IMG/VR virus record: IMGVR_UViG_3300034101_006325
Location: 124,001-188,000 of that record
Direction: 5' to 3' (one strand)
DNA length: 64,000 nt
DNA from: a virus
In this document: positions 26,530-35,498 of the stretch, in pieces
Layout: every line of letters starts with the position of its first letter
How positions within the stretch are numbered: the stretch's first letter is position 1
The notes under the pieces: generated by a model
The model's database searches: none
The model's input: the letters and a program-made list of their open reading frames with translations, nothing else
Told to the model about the DNA's origin: nothing
Position numbers and translations under genes: made by a program

Positions 26530-26999
26530 GAAATAACTCCTGAAGATCTTGTGAAATTCTCTACTTTACAAATTGATTCTCCTAGAATTCTAATATATTT
26601 TCCGTATATTTCATCATTTTCAGCGTCTGTAGATAGAACAACATAGTTACCCCATTGTTTATTTTCTACTATAAACTGAACTGATTCCCAAGTAGCTAAA
26701 TCAGCATTATTGGCTTCAAGTATCGATGAAAAATTTGAATGAAGAGAAGGTTTAATATCTTCTAATTTAATTAAAGAATTCATATTTTCTTTGCCTGTCT
26801 GAATCTCAGACTTGCATATGTCGACTATTTTATGAATAACTCCACAATTGTTGCATTGTGAATATTTTGTTTCAATAGTTTGATCTTCTTCATTCAAAAC
26901 AGAAAAAACTATGAAATGATGCGGTGGTGGATTTTGCCTCTGTTTAAATTGAGGTAAAATACAACGACATTTTATTAAATGTTTTTGACCAATTTTCAT
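26526..26999 (-). CDS. Conserved hypothetical protein with Cys motif
   Basis: A 157-residue protein. The N-terminus KHLIKCRCILPQFK and the paired cysteines CNNCG near residue 79, with CKS near 92, suggest a metal-binding site. The C-terminal half (ATWESVQFIVENKQWGNYVV) is a mixed fold. I recognise the general pattern from other phage proteins but not a function. It is coupled by a 4-base overlap to the following small gene. Confidence 0.7.
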   Translation of the reverse strand: MKIGQKHLIKCRCILPQFKQRQNPPPHHFIVFSVLNEEDQTIETKYSQCNNCGVIHKIVDICKSEIQTGKENMNSLIKLEDIKPSLHSNFSSILEANNADLATWESVQFIVENKQWGNYVVLSTDAENDEIYGKYIRILGESICKVENFTRSSGVIS

Positions 27000-27208
27000 C
27001 TTTTGGTAATGTACTCTATATTTTTCTGGAAGTTACTAATTCCTCTATGGTAACTTTGTTCTATTGAATTGTCTATGACTTCTAAGAGTTTATTTAATTG
27101 CTCTGAATTTAATCCCAAGTTCATTTCAATGACATTATTTTTTGTAACATCCTTGGAATAATTGACAAGATTTAGTACTTCTTTTGAAATTTTATCTAAA
27201 TGATTCAT
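26996..27208 (-). CDS. Hypothetical small helical protein
   Basis: A 70-residue protein, MNHLDKISKEVLNLVNYSKD, charged and predicted helical throughout, ending in a basic ITKR. It overlaps the next gene by four bases (ATGA). No motif is visible. It belongs to a run of small unknown genes near the start of the leftward operon, a position typical of early host-takeover genes. Confidence 0.6.
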   Translation of the reverse strand: MNHLDKISKEVLNLVNYSKDVTKNNVIEMNLGLNSEQLNKLLEVIDNSIEQSYHRGISNFQKNIEYITKR

Positions 27209-27248
27209 GTTGTAAAGATAAATTTAATTACTAAAAAATGTGTGTAAA

Positions 27249-28394
27249 CTAACAAATAATTCCTCCGATGTCTGAAAGTACATTGAGATATTTCTTTGAA
27301 TAAAAATTACCAGAATGAACGCTGGCTAGAGGATAAATTTCATTTTCAAATTCGGCAATACCATAGTTTAAAGCTGATTTAAAGCTTCTAATTGCATTAT
27401 CTAATTGATAATATTCTTTTGATTTTTCTTTTGAGTTTGGTATTTTAATTGAAATTTGATTTTGACCTAGTCTTTGAATTCTTTTTCTTATAGTCTCTTC
27501 GATTAAGTTATTTTCTGATTCTATAATTTTTTGCTGTAAATTTTTGATATGATTGTCAACAAAAATTGATCGATTATTTATCAATATTCCTTCTTTTGAT
27601 AGACTGATTTTTTCGATTCTTTTTAAGTTTTCTATTGATATGTTGCTTATTAAATTTCCTTTTTGGGTATTGATGACATCAGAATTGCAACAAACAGCTA
27701 TGTCATTAAGCAGATTAATTCCTTCTAAATCAAATTTAACTGCTATTGGAATAATTTTTAGAGTTTTTCTATCAAAATTAACTTTTAAAGTATGAATAAC
27801 TTCATCAGAAAAACCTCTGGCAAAAATTACATAGTATTCTTCTGTCTTTGCAGTCAATTCAAGAAAATGATGAATTTCAGAAACTGATTCTACAAAACCG
27901 TCTATCAAAGAAACTTTGACATCAAAAAATAAATTTTCTTTGATTAAAAATAACGAAGTTATTCCTTCGAAAAAGAAACCATTAGTAACTTCAATATAAG
28001 AAGTATTTGAATTAGAAGTATCTAAAGTTATCTTGGAATGTATTGAAGATAATTTAATTGATTCTAAAATCAAATTTTTAAGTTTGGCGTCGCCAATTTT
28101 AACGATATGATCAATATCATTTTTTTTAAAAAGTCTAGATCTATAATTTTGTGTATTGATATTTTTTATATTTTCAAAAAAAAATTTTGAAGAATAAGGA
28201 GAAGTTCTTTCAGAACAGATCAAATGCTCTGATAAAATATCAAAAATAACTTTTTGTGGAATTGTTAGAGAATTTCTAAGACTTTTTAAGTTTTGTAAAT
28301 TAATTCTATCATCTTTAAAAGAAGATTCTATTACTAGATTTTCAATAATCTTCTTTTCTTTATTGATAAATTCTTGTTTGTATAGATTTTCCAC
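27249..28394 (-). CDS. Hypothetical protein, unrecognised
   Basis: A 381-residue protein starting at GTG 28394 (MENLYKQEFINKEKKIIEN). It is very rich in Ile, Asn, Lys and Ser. A central beta-rich stretch (ITLDTSNSNTSYIEVTNGFF, then LFFDVKVSLIDGFVES) is followed by a helical Lys-rich region near 300-330. There is no membrane segment, P-loop or nuclease signature. It could be an early host-interaction protein. Base use resembles its neighbours, so recent transfer is not indicated. Confidence 0.65.
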   Translation of the reverse strand: MENLYKQEFINKEKKIIENLVIESSFKDDRINLQNLKSLRNSLTIPQKVIFDILSEHLICSERTSPYSSKFFFENIKNINTQNYRSRLFKKNDIDHIVKIGDAKLKNLILESIKLSSIHSKITLDTSNSNTSYIEVTNGFFFEGITSLFLIKENLFFDVKVSLIDGFVESVSEIHHFLELTAKTEEYYVIFARGFSDEVIHTLKVNFDRKTLKIIPIAVKFDLEGINLLNDIAVCCNSDVINTQKGNLISNISIENLKRIEKISLSKEGILINNRSIFVDNHIKNLQQKIIESENNLIEETIRKRIQRLGQNQISIKIPNSKEKSKEYYQLDNAIRSFKSALNYGIAEFENEIYPLASVHSGNFYSKKYLNVLSDIGGIIC

Positions 28395-28429
28395 AAATCT
28401 ATATTTTAACTATTGATATAATATGTACA

Positions 28430-28963
28430 CTATTTTAATATAACAAAAGTGTAAATAACTTTAAACATTACTGTAATTATTCCACCTCCAACTGCTGCTA
28501 AAAACCATTTAGCTAAACCTACAGTTGAAGTTTTAAACTTATCTAAGTTTTCTATAGAATTTTGTATATCATTAATCTTTAAATTAAATTTATCACCATT
28601 ATTTTCATTTTGTTCAAATAATTTTTCTTTTTGTTCTTTCCACGATGACAGTTCAACAACTTGCTTTTCAACTTCTGAAATTGAAGCATTTTGATCAACT
28701 TTATTTATAGTGATTCTGGCAAAAAGTCCATCGTCTGGGTCGTAGATTGCATCATGAATTTTATCAACTTTATTGGCAATAATATTTTGATTATTTTCAA
28801 TACTGTCAATTTTATACAACAATTTATCAAAGCCGCCATTTAAAGCTGCACTTCTTTCAAGTTTTTGTTGTATATTTTGAAGAAGACGTTGTGAGATGAT
28901 AGGATCTTCTTCACTGTCATCATGAATAAATTTTTGAGCCTGACGAACAGTTTTTTTGTTCAT
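28430..28963 (-). CDS. Coiled-coil protein with C-terminal membrane anchor
   Basis: I chose ATG 28963 (MNKKTVRQAQKFIHDDSEED) because GAGAAG precedes it. An upstream in-frame ATG at 28993 lacks such a site. The 177-residue protein has a long helical, coiled-coil-like middle (NQNIIANKVDKIHDAIYDPD onward) and one C-terminal hydrophobic helix (WFLAAVGGGIITVMFKVIY). It would therefore be tail-anchored in the inner membrane with its bulk in the cytoplasm. A holin-associated, lysis-timing or signalling role is possible. No family is certain. Confidence 0.7.
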   Translation of the reverse strand: MNKKTVRQAQKFIHDDSEEDPIISQRLLQNIQQKLERSAALNGGFDKLLYKIDSIENNQNIIANKVDKIHDAIYDPDDGLFARITINKVDQNASISEVEKQVVELSSWKEQKEKLFEQNENNGDKFNLKINDIQNSIENLDKFKTSTVGLAKWFLAAVGGGIITVMFKVIYTFVILK

Positions 28964-29078
28964 TTTCTTCTCTTTTAAATATAAGTTGAACATTAAAATT
29001 TCTTAGATATTTTATAAATTTTTATTAAATAAAATTTACTAAATATACTAAATTTAAATAATAAGAGTAAGAGATAGT
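28964..29078. promoter_or_regulatory. Divergent intergenic region between minus and plus blocks
   Basis: These 115 bases separate the leftward block from the rightward sugar island and should contain promoters for both. The sequence is almost pure A+T. It contains a near tandem repeat TACTAAATA/TACTAAATT on the plus strand and TTTATAAAT-like elements, but no clear -35/-10 pair or T4 late-promoter consensus. An AAGAG-rich stretch precedes the ATG at 29079. Confidence 0.45.
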
Positions 29079-30995
29079 ATGACTAATCTAAATTTTAAAG
29101 AAAATATTTTTGGTGTTAAGAGTAAGCTGGATCCAGAGGCTCATGTAATTGTTGTCGCAGATTTATTTGTAGAAGATTATGTGGGAGGAGCGGAATTAAC
29201 CACTGAAGCCTTAATCAATACTTCTACATTAAAAATTCAAAAAGTTAGAAGCAGAGATGTCAACATAGAAATGCTTCGTGAAGGAGTTTCCAAGTTTTGG
29301 GTATTTGGAAATTTTGCGGGTCTTAACCCTCAATTATTACCAACAATTATTGGTAATCTTAAATATACAGTTCTTGAATACGATTACAAGTATTGCAAAT
29401 ATCGATCCCCAGAAAAACATTTGTCAGTTACAAAATCTTCATGTGACTGTCATGAACAAATGAATGGCAAGTTGGTTTCAGCATTTTATTATGGTGCCAC
29501 TTGCTTATGGTGGATGTCGGAAGCTCAAAAAGAAAAGTATCACAGCATTTTTCCTTTCCTGGCGGAAAAATCAAACATAGTTTTGTCCAGCGTTTTTTCT
29601 AGAGAAACACTCGGAAGAATTAAGTTTCTTAGAGAAAAGTTTAAAAATGAAGAAAAGAAAGGGTGGATTGTCCTAGGATCTGATTCATGGATCAAAGGCG
29701 CAGATGCTGCAAAGAATTGGTGCGAAGAAAACAATAAAGATTATGAGGTTGTGTGGGGATTATCTTATGAAGAACTTTTGGCAAAATTGTCAGTATCAGA
29801 AGGATTTGTTTATCTACCCCTTGGAAAAGATACATGCCCCCGCATGGTTATAGAAGCAAAGTTGTTAGGATGCAATCTTCATCTTAATGAAAATGTCCAG
29901 CATAAAGACGAAGAGTGGTTTAATACTGACAATCTAGACGAGATAGAAGAATATCTTTATGCTGCGCCAGATTTATTTTGGAATGCAATAAGGACAATAA
30001 TAAGTTATAAGCCAAAGATAAGTGGTTACACGACAGTTTATAATGCAGAATCGCAAGGTTATCCTTTTGTTGAGACTGTTAAGTCTATGTTAGGATTTTG
30101 TGATGAAGTATGCGTTTTGGACGGAGGGTCAACAGACAACACGTACAGCATTCTTCAAGAATTAGCAAAAAATGACGACAGAATAAAATTGTCTGTACAT
30201 AGAATTAACTTTGAATCACCCGACTATGCTAGAGAATCAGACGGGATGCAAAAAGCAAGAGCAAGAGATCTTTGTACGGGAGAATTTTGTTGGCAAATGG
30301 ATTGTGATGAAGTAGTACACGAAGAAGATTATGAAAAAATCATAGACCTTTGCAAAAAATTTCCAAATGGTATAGATCTAGTCTGTCTTCCTGTGGTTGA
30401 ATATTGGGGAGGACCTAACAAAGTAAGAGCTGATATTATGCCATGGAAGTGGCGTTTAAGTAGAAATAAGAAGAACATTACACATGGTGTCCCAAGAGAT
30501 GCTTCTTTGTTAGGTGAAAATAATTTAATATCAAGCGATGGCTGTGACATTGTGGACAGAGAAACAAATGAAAGAATTCAAAGCATTAATTTTTACAATG
30601 CTCAGATTGACACGATACGAAGAATGGCTGTTTCAGGTAACGCCGAGGCATTGAGCAAATATGAGACTTGGTACAATGCAGTCTCAGAAAATATACCTAC
30701 AGTATATCATTACAGCTGGTATGACATGGAAAGAAAAATTAGACTTTATAAAAATTATTGGTCTAAATTTTGGATAAATCTCGTTGGTAAGCAATACGAA
30801 GACACCGCAGAAAACAATATGATGTTTGATGTTCCTTGGCATCAAGTAACAGACGAGATGATTAAGGAAAGAGCGAAGGAATTTTCTGACAAATTAGGCG
30901 GCTGGATTTGGCATAGAAAATGGGACGGAGCTACAATCACACATTCTGTGAATATAAAAAGATCTCAGCCAAAGATCATGTTGGAGAAAAAATGA
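29079..30995 (+). CDS. Two-domain glycosyltransferase (GT-B-like plus GT2)
   Basis: A 638-residue protein, opening gene of the sugar island. Residues 1 to about 300 look like a GT-B fold: VIVVADLFVEDYVGGAELTT at the start, then IVLGSDSWIKGADAAK and a donor-site-like segment, RMVIEAKLLGCN. From about 310 a GT2 domain begins: GYTTVYNAESQGYPFVETVK, EVCVLDGGSTDNT (nucleotide-binding Asp) and FCWQMDCDEVV with the DxD metal motif. Two catalytic-type domains in one chain suggest successive sugar transfers or one inactive partner domain. The target may be a virion or envelope glycan. The next gene overlaps its stop. Confidence 0.85.
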   Translation: MTNLNFKENIFGVKSKLDPEAHVIVVADLFVEDYVGGAELTTEALINTSTLKIQKVRSRDVNIEMLREGVSKFWVFGNFAGLNPQLLPTIIGNLKYTVLEYDYKYCKYRSPEKHLSVTKSSCDCHEQMNGKLVSAFYYGATCLWWMSEAQKEKYHSIFPFLAEKSNIVLSSVFSRETLGRIKFLREKFKNEEKKGWIVLGSDSWIKGADAAKNWCEENNKDYEVVWGLSYEELLAKLSVSEGFVYLPLGKDTCPRMVIEAKLLGCNLHLNENVQHKDEEWFNTDNLDEIEEYLYAAPDLFWNAIRTIISYKPKISGYTTVYNAESQGYPFVETVKSMLGFCDEVCVLDGGSTDNTYSILQELAKNDDRIKLSVHRINFESPDYARESDGMQKARARDLCTGEFCWQMDCDEVVHEEDYEKIIDLCKKFPNGIDLVCLPVVEYWGGPNKVRADIMPWKWRLSRNKKNITHGVPRDASLLGENNLISSDGCDIVDRETNERIQSINFYNAQIDTIRRMAVSGNAEALSKYETWYNAVSENIPTVYHYSWYDMERKIRLYKNYWSKFWINLVGKQYEDTAENNMMFDVPWHQVTDEMIKERAKEFSDKLGGWIWHRKWDGATITHSVNIKRSQPKIMLEKK

Positions 30996-31348
30996 AAAAT
31001 ATCCATGAGTCAATCAGTAATCTTTTGACTGTTAAATTAAATTCATACAAAGAAAAATCCCTTAATAAAGAAATTTGCATAAAAATATATCAGGATATAT
31101 TTGATTGTTTTGTCAATTTATTTCAAGAATCAAATATCAAAATTTCAAATGAATCAATGAATTTATTATCACAAATGTATTATGACGCTGTCAAGATTAA
31201 TTCAACGCAGGATCTAGATCCAGGAATCTTTGATAAAAGAGCATCAATAAAAAATATTGAAACCAAAGAATTGGCTCTTTTAGCAACTATGTTAAATGGT
31301 ACTGTTTTTTCTGAACCTATAATTTATGAGATAAAGAGGCGATCTTGA
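30992..31348 (+). CDS. Hypothetical helical protein within the sugar island
   Basis: The true start is ATG 30992 (MKNIHESISNLLTVKLNSYK), preceded by GGAG and overlapping the upstream stop. A longer in-frame reading from 30920 lies inside the upstream gene. The 118-residue protein is predicted to be helical. It ends four bases into the next gene's TTG start. No motif is visible. It could be an accessory or chaperone for the neighbouring transferases. Confidence 0.65.
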   Translation: MKNIHESISNLLTVKLNSYKEKSLNKEICIKIYQDIFDCFVNLFQESNIKISNESMNLLSQMYYDAVKINSTQDLDPGIFDKRASIKNIETKELALLATMLNGTVFSEPIIYEIKRRS

Positions 31349-32193
31349 TAATTGTCACAAATGACTACGGATGTGGCACATCTTCATCTATAATAGACTA
31401 CAATTTACAAAATTATTGCATAGTATCAGAAGAAAATTGGGAACATGTTTTTGATTTAGATGATGATGTTCTTTTGGTAGGTCATGATTTTCTTTTCTAC
31501 ATGTGGGATACACAAGAAAAAGTAGAAAGATGGAAGAAATTTCAACATGCTAAAATTTTATGGTGTTTTGAAAGAGTAGATGCCATATTTGCCGAATGGC
31601 TGGCAAAAAGTCATTTTAGCATAAAAATGGCATCACAATTTGTTGATTCCATCTATGCTTGCGATGAAGATGATTGCAACAAATATGGATTTAAATGGTT
31701 GCCTCAGTGGGCATCAAATAAATTTTATGAAAAAAGAGGCATTAATCCTACAAAAGGAAACACCATACTCTTTAGCGGCCAAGCAGGAAAAATTGAATAC
31801 AAACCAAGAACTGCTCTTCTGCAACAAATTTTTCATGACAAAGATATTAAAGATTTGTTTTATATTAGCAACATAACAAGAGAACTGACATGGGATCAAT
31901 ACATTGACAACTTTCTTAGTTATAAAATAATACTAAACCCCGTGGGAACTCTTAAGGCATTAAACACAAGAGCTTATGAAGCTCTTTATTCAGGAAGAAT
32001 TCTTCTTCAACACACGGCAGGCGAATATAAAAGACACGAAGAAATGTTGTCAGAAACTCCTCATGTATTATTTTTTAAAAATTACGACGAATTAAAACAA
32101 AAAATAAAACAAATAGATTTGTGTAAAATAAATGCCGATTTAGCATTTAAAGACAATAATCTTGTTGAACGTCTTCAAAGAATAAAAATTTAA
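31345..32193 (+). CDS. GT-B-fold glycosyltransferase (Glyco_trans_1_2-like)
   Basis: A 282-residue protein with a TTG start supported by AGAGG seven bases upstream and by overlap with the preceding gene. The C-terminal half shows the pattern of small GT-B transferases: SGQAGKIEYKPRTALLQQIF, then the donor-pocket region NPVGTLKALNTRAYEALYSG followed by a HEEMLSETPHV-type end. The N-terminal half (LVGHDFLFYMWDTQEKVERW, CFERVDA) is the acceptor side. Sugar donor unknown. Confidence 0.75.
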   Translation: MIIVTNDYGCGTSSSIIDYNLQNYCIVSEENWEHVFDLDDDVLLVGHDFLFYMWDTQEKVERWKKFQHAKILWCFERVDAIFAEWLAKSHFSIKMASQFVDSIYACDEDDCNKYGFKWLPQWASNKFYEKRGINPTKGNTILFSGQAGKIEYKPRTALLQQIFHDKDIKDLFYISNITRELTWDQYIDNFLSYKIILNPVGTLKALNTRAYEALYSGRILLQHTAGEYKRHEEMLSETPHVLFFKNYDELKQKIKQIDLCKINADLAFKDNNLVERLQRIKI

Positions 32194-32207
32194 TTATATA
32201 AAAATTC

Positions 32208-32822
32208 ATGACAAATCAATGGCAAAATTATTTAAACAGTAATTGCAAAATTATTGCAACAATATCGACAAAAAATAATGCAAATTCAATTTATGAATGC
32301 ATAAAAAAAACACTGCCGCATTTTGAGGCAGTGTTTGTTATAGACAATGGATCTTCTGACGATACTCAAAAAGAAATTTACAAATTTATAAGAAGAGAAA
32401 GAAGTAAAAATTTATTTATTTTTGATTATTCTCATAATAAACATTGGCAAACACTACCAGAAAGTGAAATACTTGACTTGTCAAGAATGAAAGCAAATGA
32501 GTTTATTGCTACATCTATGATTAATGTACCTCACTTGTGGGCATCTTTAAGACCTAACATTATGCTTGGCCCAAATACAAGAGAATTAATTTTAGAAAAT
32601 TGTTTTAATTGGACAAAGCCCGAATTAAATCATAATTTTTATAGAACATCAAATGGCAATTGGTCAGTGTCAATTACTTTTAAACAAGGAAAGCTGATGG
32701 TGGGACCAGATTCTGCCAATCCGGCTGAACCTTGCTTTTATTTAAAAAATGAAGAAAATATATTGAAAACAAAATTTGATGAAAGTCAACATTCGTCTAT
32801 TATAATTGGAGAAGAAGTATGA
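32208..32822 (+). CDS. Short GT2-like glycosyltransferase
   Basis: A 204-residue protein. The first 90 residues match the nucleotide-binding half of a GT-A fold: IIATISTKNNANSIYECIKK followed by VFVIDNGSSDDTQKEIY. The usual DxD is not clear, and the C-terminal acceptor half is short, so it may be a reduced or specialised member. It overlaps the next gene by four bases. A strong hairpin lies inside its coding sequence (32308-32336). Confidence 0.65.
   Translation: MTNQWQNYLNSNCKIIATISTKNNANSIYECIKKTLPHFEAVFVIDNGSSDDTQKEIYKFIRRERSKNLFIFDYSHNKHWQTLPESEILDLSRMKANEFIATSMINVPHLWASLRPNIMLGPNTRELILENCFNWTKPELNHNFYRTSNGNWSVSITFKQGKLMVGPDSANPAEPCFYLKNEENILKTKFDESQHSSIIIGEEV
32308..32336 (+). repeat. 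Perfect 10-bp intragenic hairpin with flanking A and T runs
   Basis: AAACACTGCC, a 9-base loop GCATTTTGA and GGCAGTGTTT form a perfect stem. An eight-A tract overlaps its 5' side and a T-rich stretch follows its 3' side. The outline resembles a factor-independent terminator, but it lies about 100 bases into a glycosyltransferase gene. It could attenuate transcription of the island or be chance. Confidence 0.6.
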
Positions 32823-33724
32823 GAATAATGGTAACTGGGGGCAGAGGTTTTATTGGCAGCCATTTTGTGGAATTAGCTCTTCAAAATAATCATACAATTA
32901 TTGATGTTGATTTAATGACATATTGTTCAAATAGTTCTCTTCCGTGGGATAATCATGAAAATTACAAACATCTTAAACAAGACATTGTTGATATTAAGCA
33001 TCTTCCCTTTTGTGATGTAGTTGTAAACTTTGCTGCAGAAACTCATGTTGATAATTCAATTACTTACTCTCTAGACTTTGCAAGAACTAATTTTAATGGA
33101 GTTCATAATCTTCTTAACCTCATTAGAGGAAAAGTTTATGAAAGGCCATATTTCGTCCAAATTAGCACGGATGAAGTTTATGGCGACATAAAAGAAGGAG
33201 AATTTAATGAGTCAAGTCCTTTAAAACCCTCCAATCCATATAGCGCAACCAAAGCAGCTGCGGAACATTTAGTGACCAGTTACTCAAGAACATATGGCAT
33301 CGATTATCTCATTACAAGAAGTTCAAACAATTACGGACCTCGCCAGTATGAAGAAAAGCTGATATCTAAAACAATTAGCTGTTTAAAAGAAAATAGAAAA
33401 ATTCCTCTTCATGGAGATGGGTCTTACCTTAGAGACTGGATTTATGTTAAGGATAATGCAAAAGCTATTCTTGAATTAGTTGAATCAAATATAAAAAATG
33501 AAACTTTTAATATTTCTGGCGATCTTCACCTGAGTAACAAAGAAGTCGTAATGCAAGTATGCAATTGGCTTGGTATTTCTAACTGGGAAGATCGTGTTGT
33601 TTACACTGAGAATAGGCTCGGGCAAGATTTAAGATATTCAATAACAAGTAATAAATTAAAAGAATTTGGAATTAGAATTCCTAAAAAAGAAAAATTGCAC
33701 AATTTTTTAGAGGATATTAAGTGA
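32819..33724 (+). CDS. RmlB-like dTDP-glucose 4,6-dehydratase
   Basis: Converts dTDP-glucose to dTDP-4-keto-6-deoxyglucose using bound NAD. The 301 residues show GGRGFIGSHF (Rossmann loop), NFAAETHVDNSI, the catalytic STDEVYG with Thr-Asp-Glu, YSATKAAAEH with the Tyr-x-x-x-Lys pair, NNYGPRQYEEKLI, RDWIYVKDN and NRLGQDLRYSI. These match RmlB rather than a generic epimerase. It is slightly shorter than the typical 330-360. The product is the substrate for FdtA-type isomerases and DegT aminotransferases, both present in the island. No RmlA is in the window, so dTDP-glucose may come from the host. Confidence 0.88.
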   Translation: MRIMVTGGRGFIGSHFVELALQNNHTIIDVDLMTYCSNSSLPWDNHENYKHLKQDIVDIKHLPFCDVVVNFAAETHVDNSITYSLDFARTNFNGVHNLLNLIRGKVYERPYFVQISTDEVYGDIKEGEFNESSPLKPSNPYSATKAAAEHLVTSYSRTYGIDYLITRSSNNYGPRQYEEKLISKTISCLKENRKIPLHGDGSYLRDWIYVKDNAKAILELVESNIKNETFNISGDLHLSNKEVVMQVCNWLGISNWEDRVVYTENRLGQDLRYSITSNKLKEFGIRIPKKEKLHNFLEDIK

Positions 33725-34620
33725 GAAATTATTGCACTTTAGGAGATCACAGATACCTTCCACAGTTAATATGTCTGATCGATTCAATTATTGAAAATTT
33801 TAATCATGAATATAAAATTCATGTATTGTGTCTTGATGATAAAGTTTTTAATTGCTTAGATAAGAAATACAAAAATATAAATCTGTATCCAATCAATAAG
33901 ATTGAAGAAGATTTTAGCATTAAGGCTTTGAGATATCTTCCCGCAGGCCAAGAAGCAATTTCAAATGCTATGTCTTCCAATAAAGACCCGCAATTTGTTC
34001 AATTTTGCTGGGCTTTAGCTCCATGCTTTACCGATTGGGTTATGCAACGAATAAAACAGTCTTGCACGTATGTCGATGCAGATCTTTTTTTCTTCAATGA
34101 CACAAGTCAATTTTTTAATGAATTAGGAAAAAAATCAATAGGATTGGTTAGACATAGAATCGATTACATCTATACTAGTGGAGAATTTAATGTAGGAATT
34201 GTGCATTTTGAGCATGATGGTCCCGGCAGATCTGCACTAAAATTTTGGTGTGATGCAATGAAAAATCCTAGAAATCAATACTCTCTAGGCTATGGAACTT
34301 GCGGTGATCAAAAATATCTCGAAGCAATTAATTCCATTTATAGAGATGATGTTTCTATTGTTGATAAAAATTTTGGTCATCTCGCACCTTGGAATATAAC
34401 ATTTCATAAGTACGAAAATGATAAAATTATATGGAACAACACGCAGCAGGACTTGGTGTACTTCCATTTTGCTCACTTTGTAGTTGAAGAAAATGGTTAC
34501 AGAGGATCATATAAAAATGAATGGATATGGGGTGATCCTGTTAATCATGATTCTTATGTTAAAAAACTTTATGATCTTTATTATAAAAAAATGATTGAAT
34601 CCATCAAGGAGACTTTATGA
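33721..34620 (+). CDS. GT-A-like glycosyltransferase with DxD motif
   Basis: A 299-residue protein. The GTG start overlaps the upstream stop (GTGA). It begins MRNYCTLGDHRYLPQLICLI and has SCTYVDADLFFF with a DxD-type metal site near residue 120, then GEFNVGIVHF and a late FHFAHFV. This layout resembles nucleotide-diphospho-sugar transferases of the GT8-like group. The acceptor is unknown. It is coupled to the next transferase by an ATGA overlap. Confidence 0.72.
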   Translation: MRNYCTLGDHRYLPQLICLIDSIIENFNHEYKIHVLCLDDKVFNCLDKKYKNINLYPINKIEEDFSIKALRYLPAGQEAISNAMSSNKDPQFVQFCWALAPCFTDWVMQRIKQSCTYVDADLFFFNDTSQFFNELGKKSIGLVRHRIDYIYTSGEFNVGIVHFEHDGPGRSALKFWCDAMKNPRNQYSLGYGTCGDQKYLEAINSIYRDDVSIVDKNFGHLAPWNITFHKYENDKIIWNNTQQDLVYFHFAHFVVEENGYRGSYKNEWIWGDPVNHDSYVKKLYDLYYKKMIESIKETL

Positions 34621-35498
34621 AAATTTCTGCAGCAATGATTGTTTTAAACGGTGACCATGTGTTGCAACAATCTTTAGCAAGTATTTATAATTTTGTTGAT
34701 GAGATTGTAATTGCAGAAGGTCCTGTTAAATTTTGGCAGTCTAAAGGGATCACAAAATCTACAGACAACACATTGGAAATAATAAAAAGCTTTCATGACC
34801 CTTCCAGAAAAATCAAATTAATTTCTTCTCAATATGAAGAAAAGAACGAGCAATTCACGGCAGCATTAAATTTATTGTCAAGTAATCCAAATTATCTTCT
34901 ACAAGTCGATGCAGATGAGGTATGGACCGAAGAATCTTTAAAAAATCTTAAAAATTTATTACAAGATAGGCAACCAGTATCTGTAGGCATCCATTCAAAT
35001 ACTTTTGTTGGAGGATTTGACAGAGTCATCTCAGGCTTTGAAGAAAATACAGATAATTTTTTAAGAGTTTTTAAATGGGAAGATGAATGCAAATTTATAA
35101 CACATCGACCGCCAACTATTAGATACAAAGATGGCAATCAAACAAGAGGTAAAAATCACATAGATTCAGACGAAGCAAGAGATTATTACAATATCTCAAT
35201 GTGTCATTATTCTTATGTGTGGCCTTCTCAAGTCAAATCAAAAATAGAATATTACAAAGCTAAAGTCTCTATGCAAAATTGCATACCTGATTTTTATGAA
35301 AATTACTGGCTCCCGTGGACTAAATCAACAACAATTGAAGAAAAATGGGAAATTGAAAAAAGAATAATGGGAATGCATGAATTTAGACCTGAAGTTAGAG
35401 GACCAGCATTTACTAAAGAATTTAAAGGTACGCATCCAATACAAATTACCAACAATAAATTAAATTTATTAAATAGAATTAAGAAAGAAATAGAATAA
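34617..35498 (+). CDS. GT2 family glycosyltransferase
   Basis: A 293-residue GT2-type transferase resembling those that decorate lipopolysaccharide cores. The start KISAAMIVLNGDHVLQQSLA is followed by FVDEIVIAEGP and then YLLQVDADEVW with the DxD-type acidic motif. An extended C-terminal region (NISMCHYSYVWPSQVKSKIE) follows. It ends directly against the next gene (TAA then ATG). Donor and acceptor cannot be read. Confidence 0.8.
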   Translation: MKISAAMIVLNGDHVLQQSLASIYNFVDEIVIAEGPVKFWQSKGITKSTDNTLEIIKSFHDPSRKIKLISSQYEEKNEQFTAALNLLSSNPNYLLQVDADEVWTEESLKNLKNLLQDRQPVSVGIHSNTFVGGFDRVISGFEENTDNFLRVFKWEDECKFITHRPPTIRYKDGNQTRGKNHIDSDEARDYYNISMCHYSYVWPSQVKSKIEYYKAKVSMQNCIPDFYENYWLPWTKSTTIEEKWEIEKRIMGMHEFRPEVRGPAFTKEFKGTHPIQITNNKLNLLNRIKKEIE

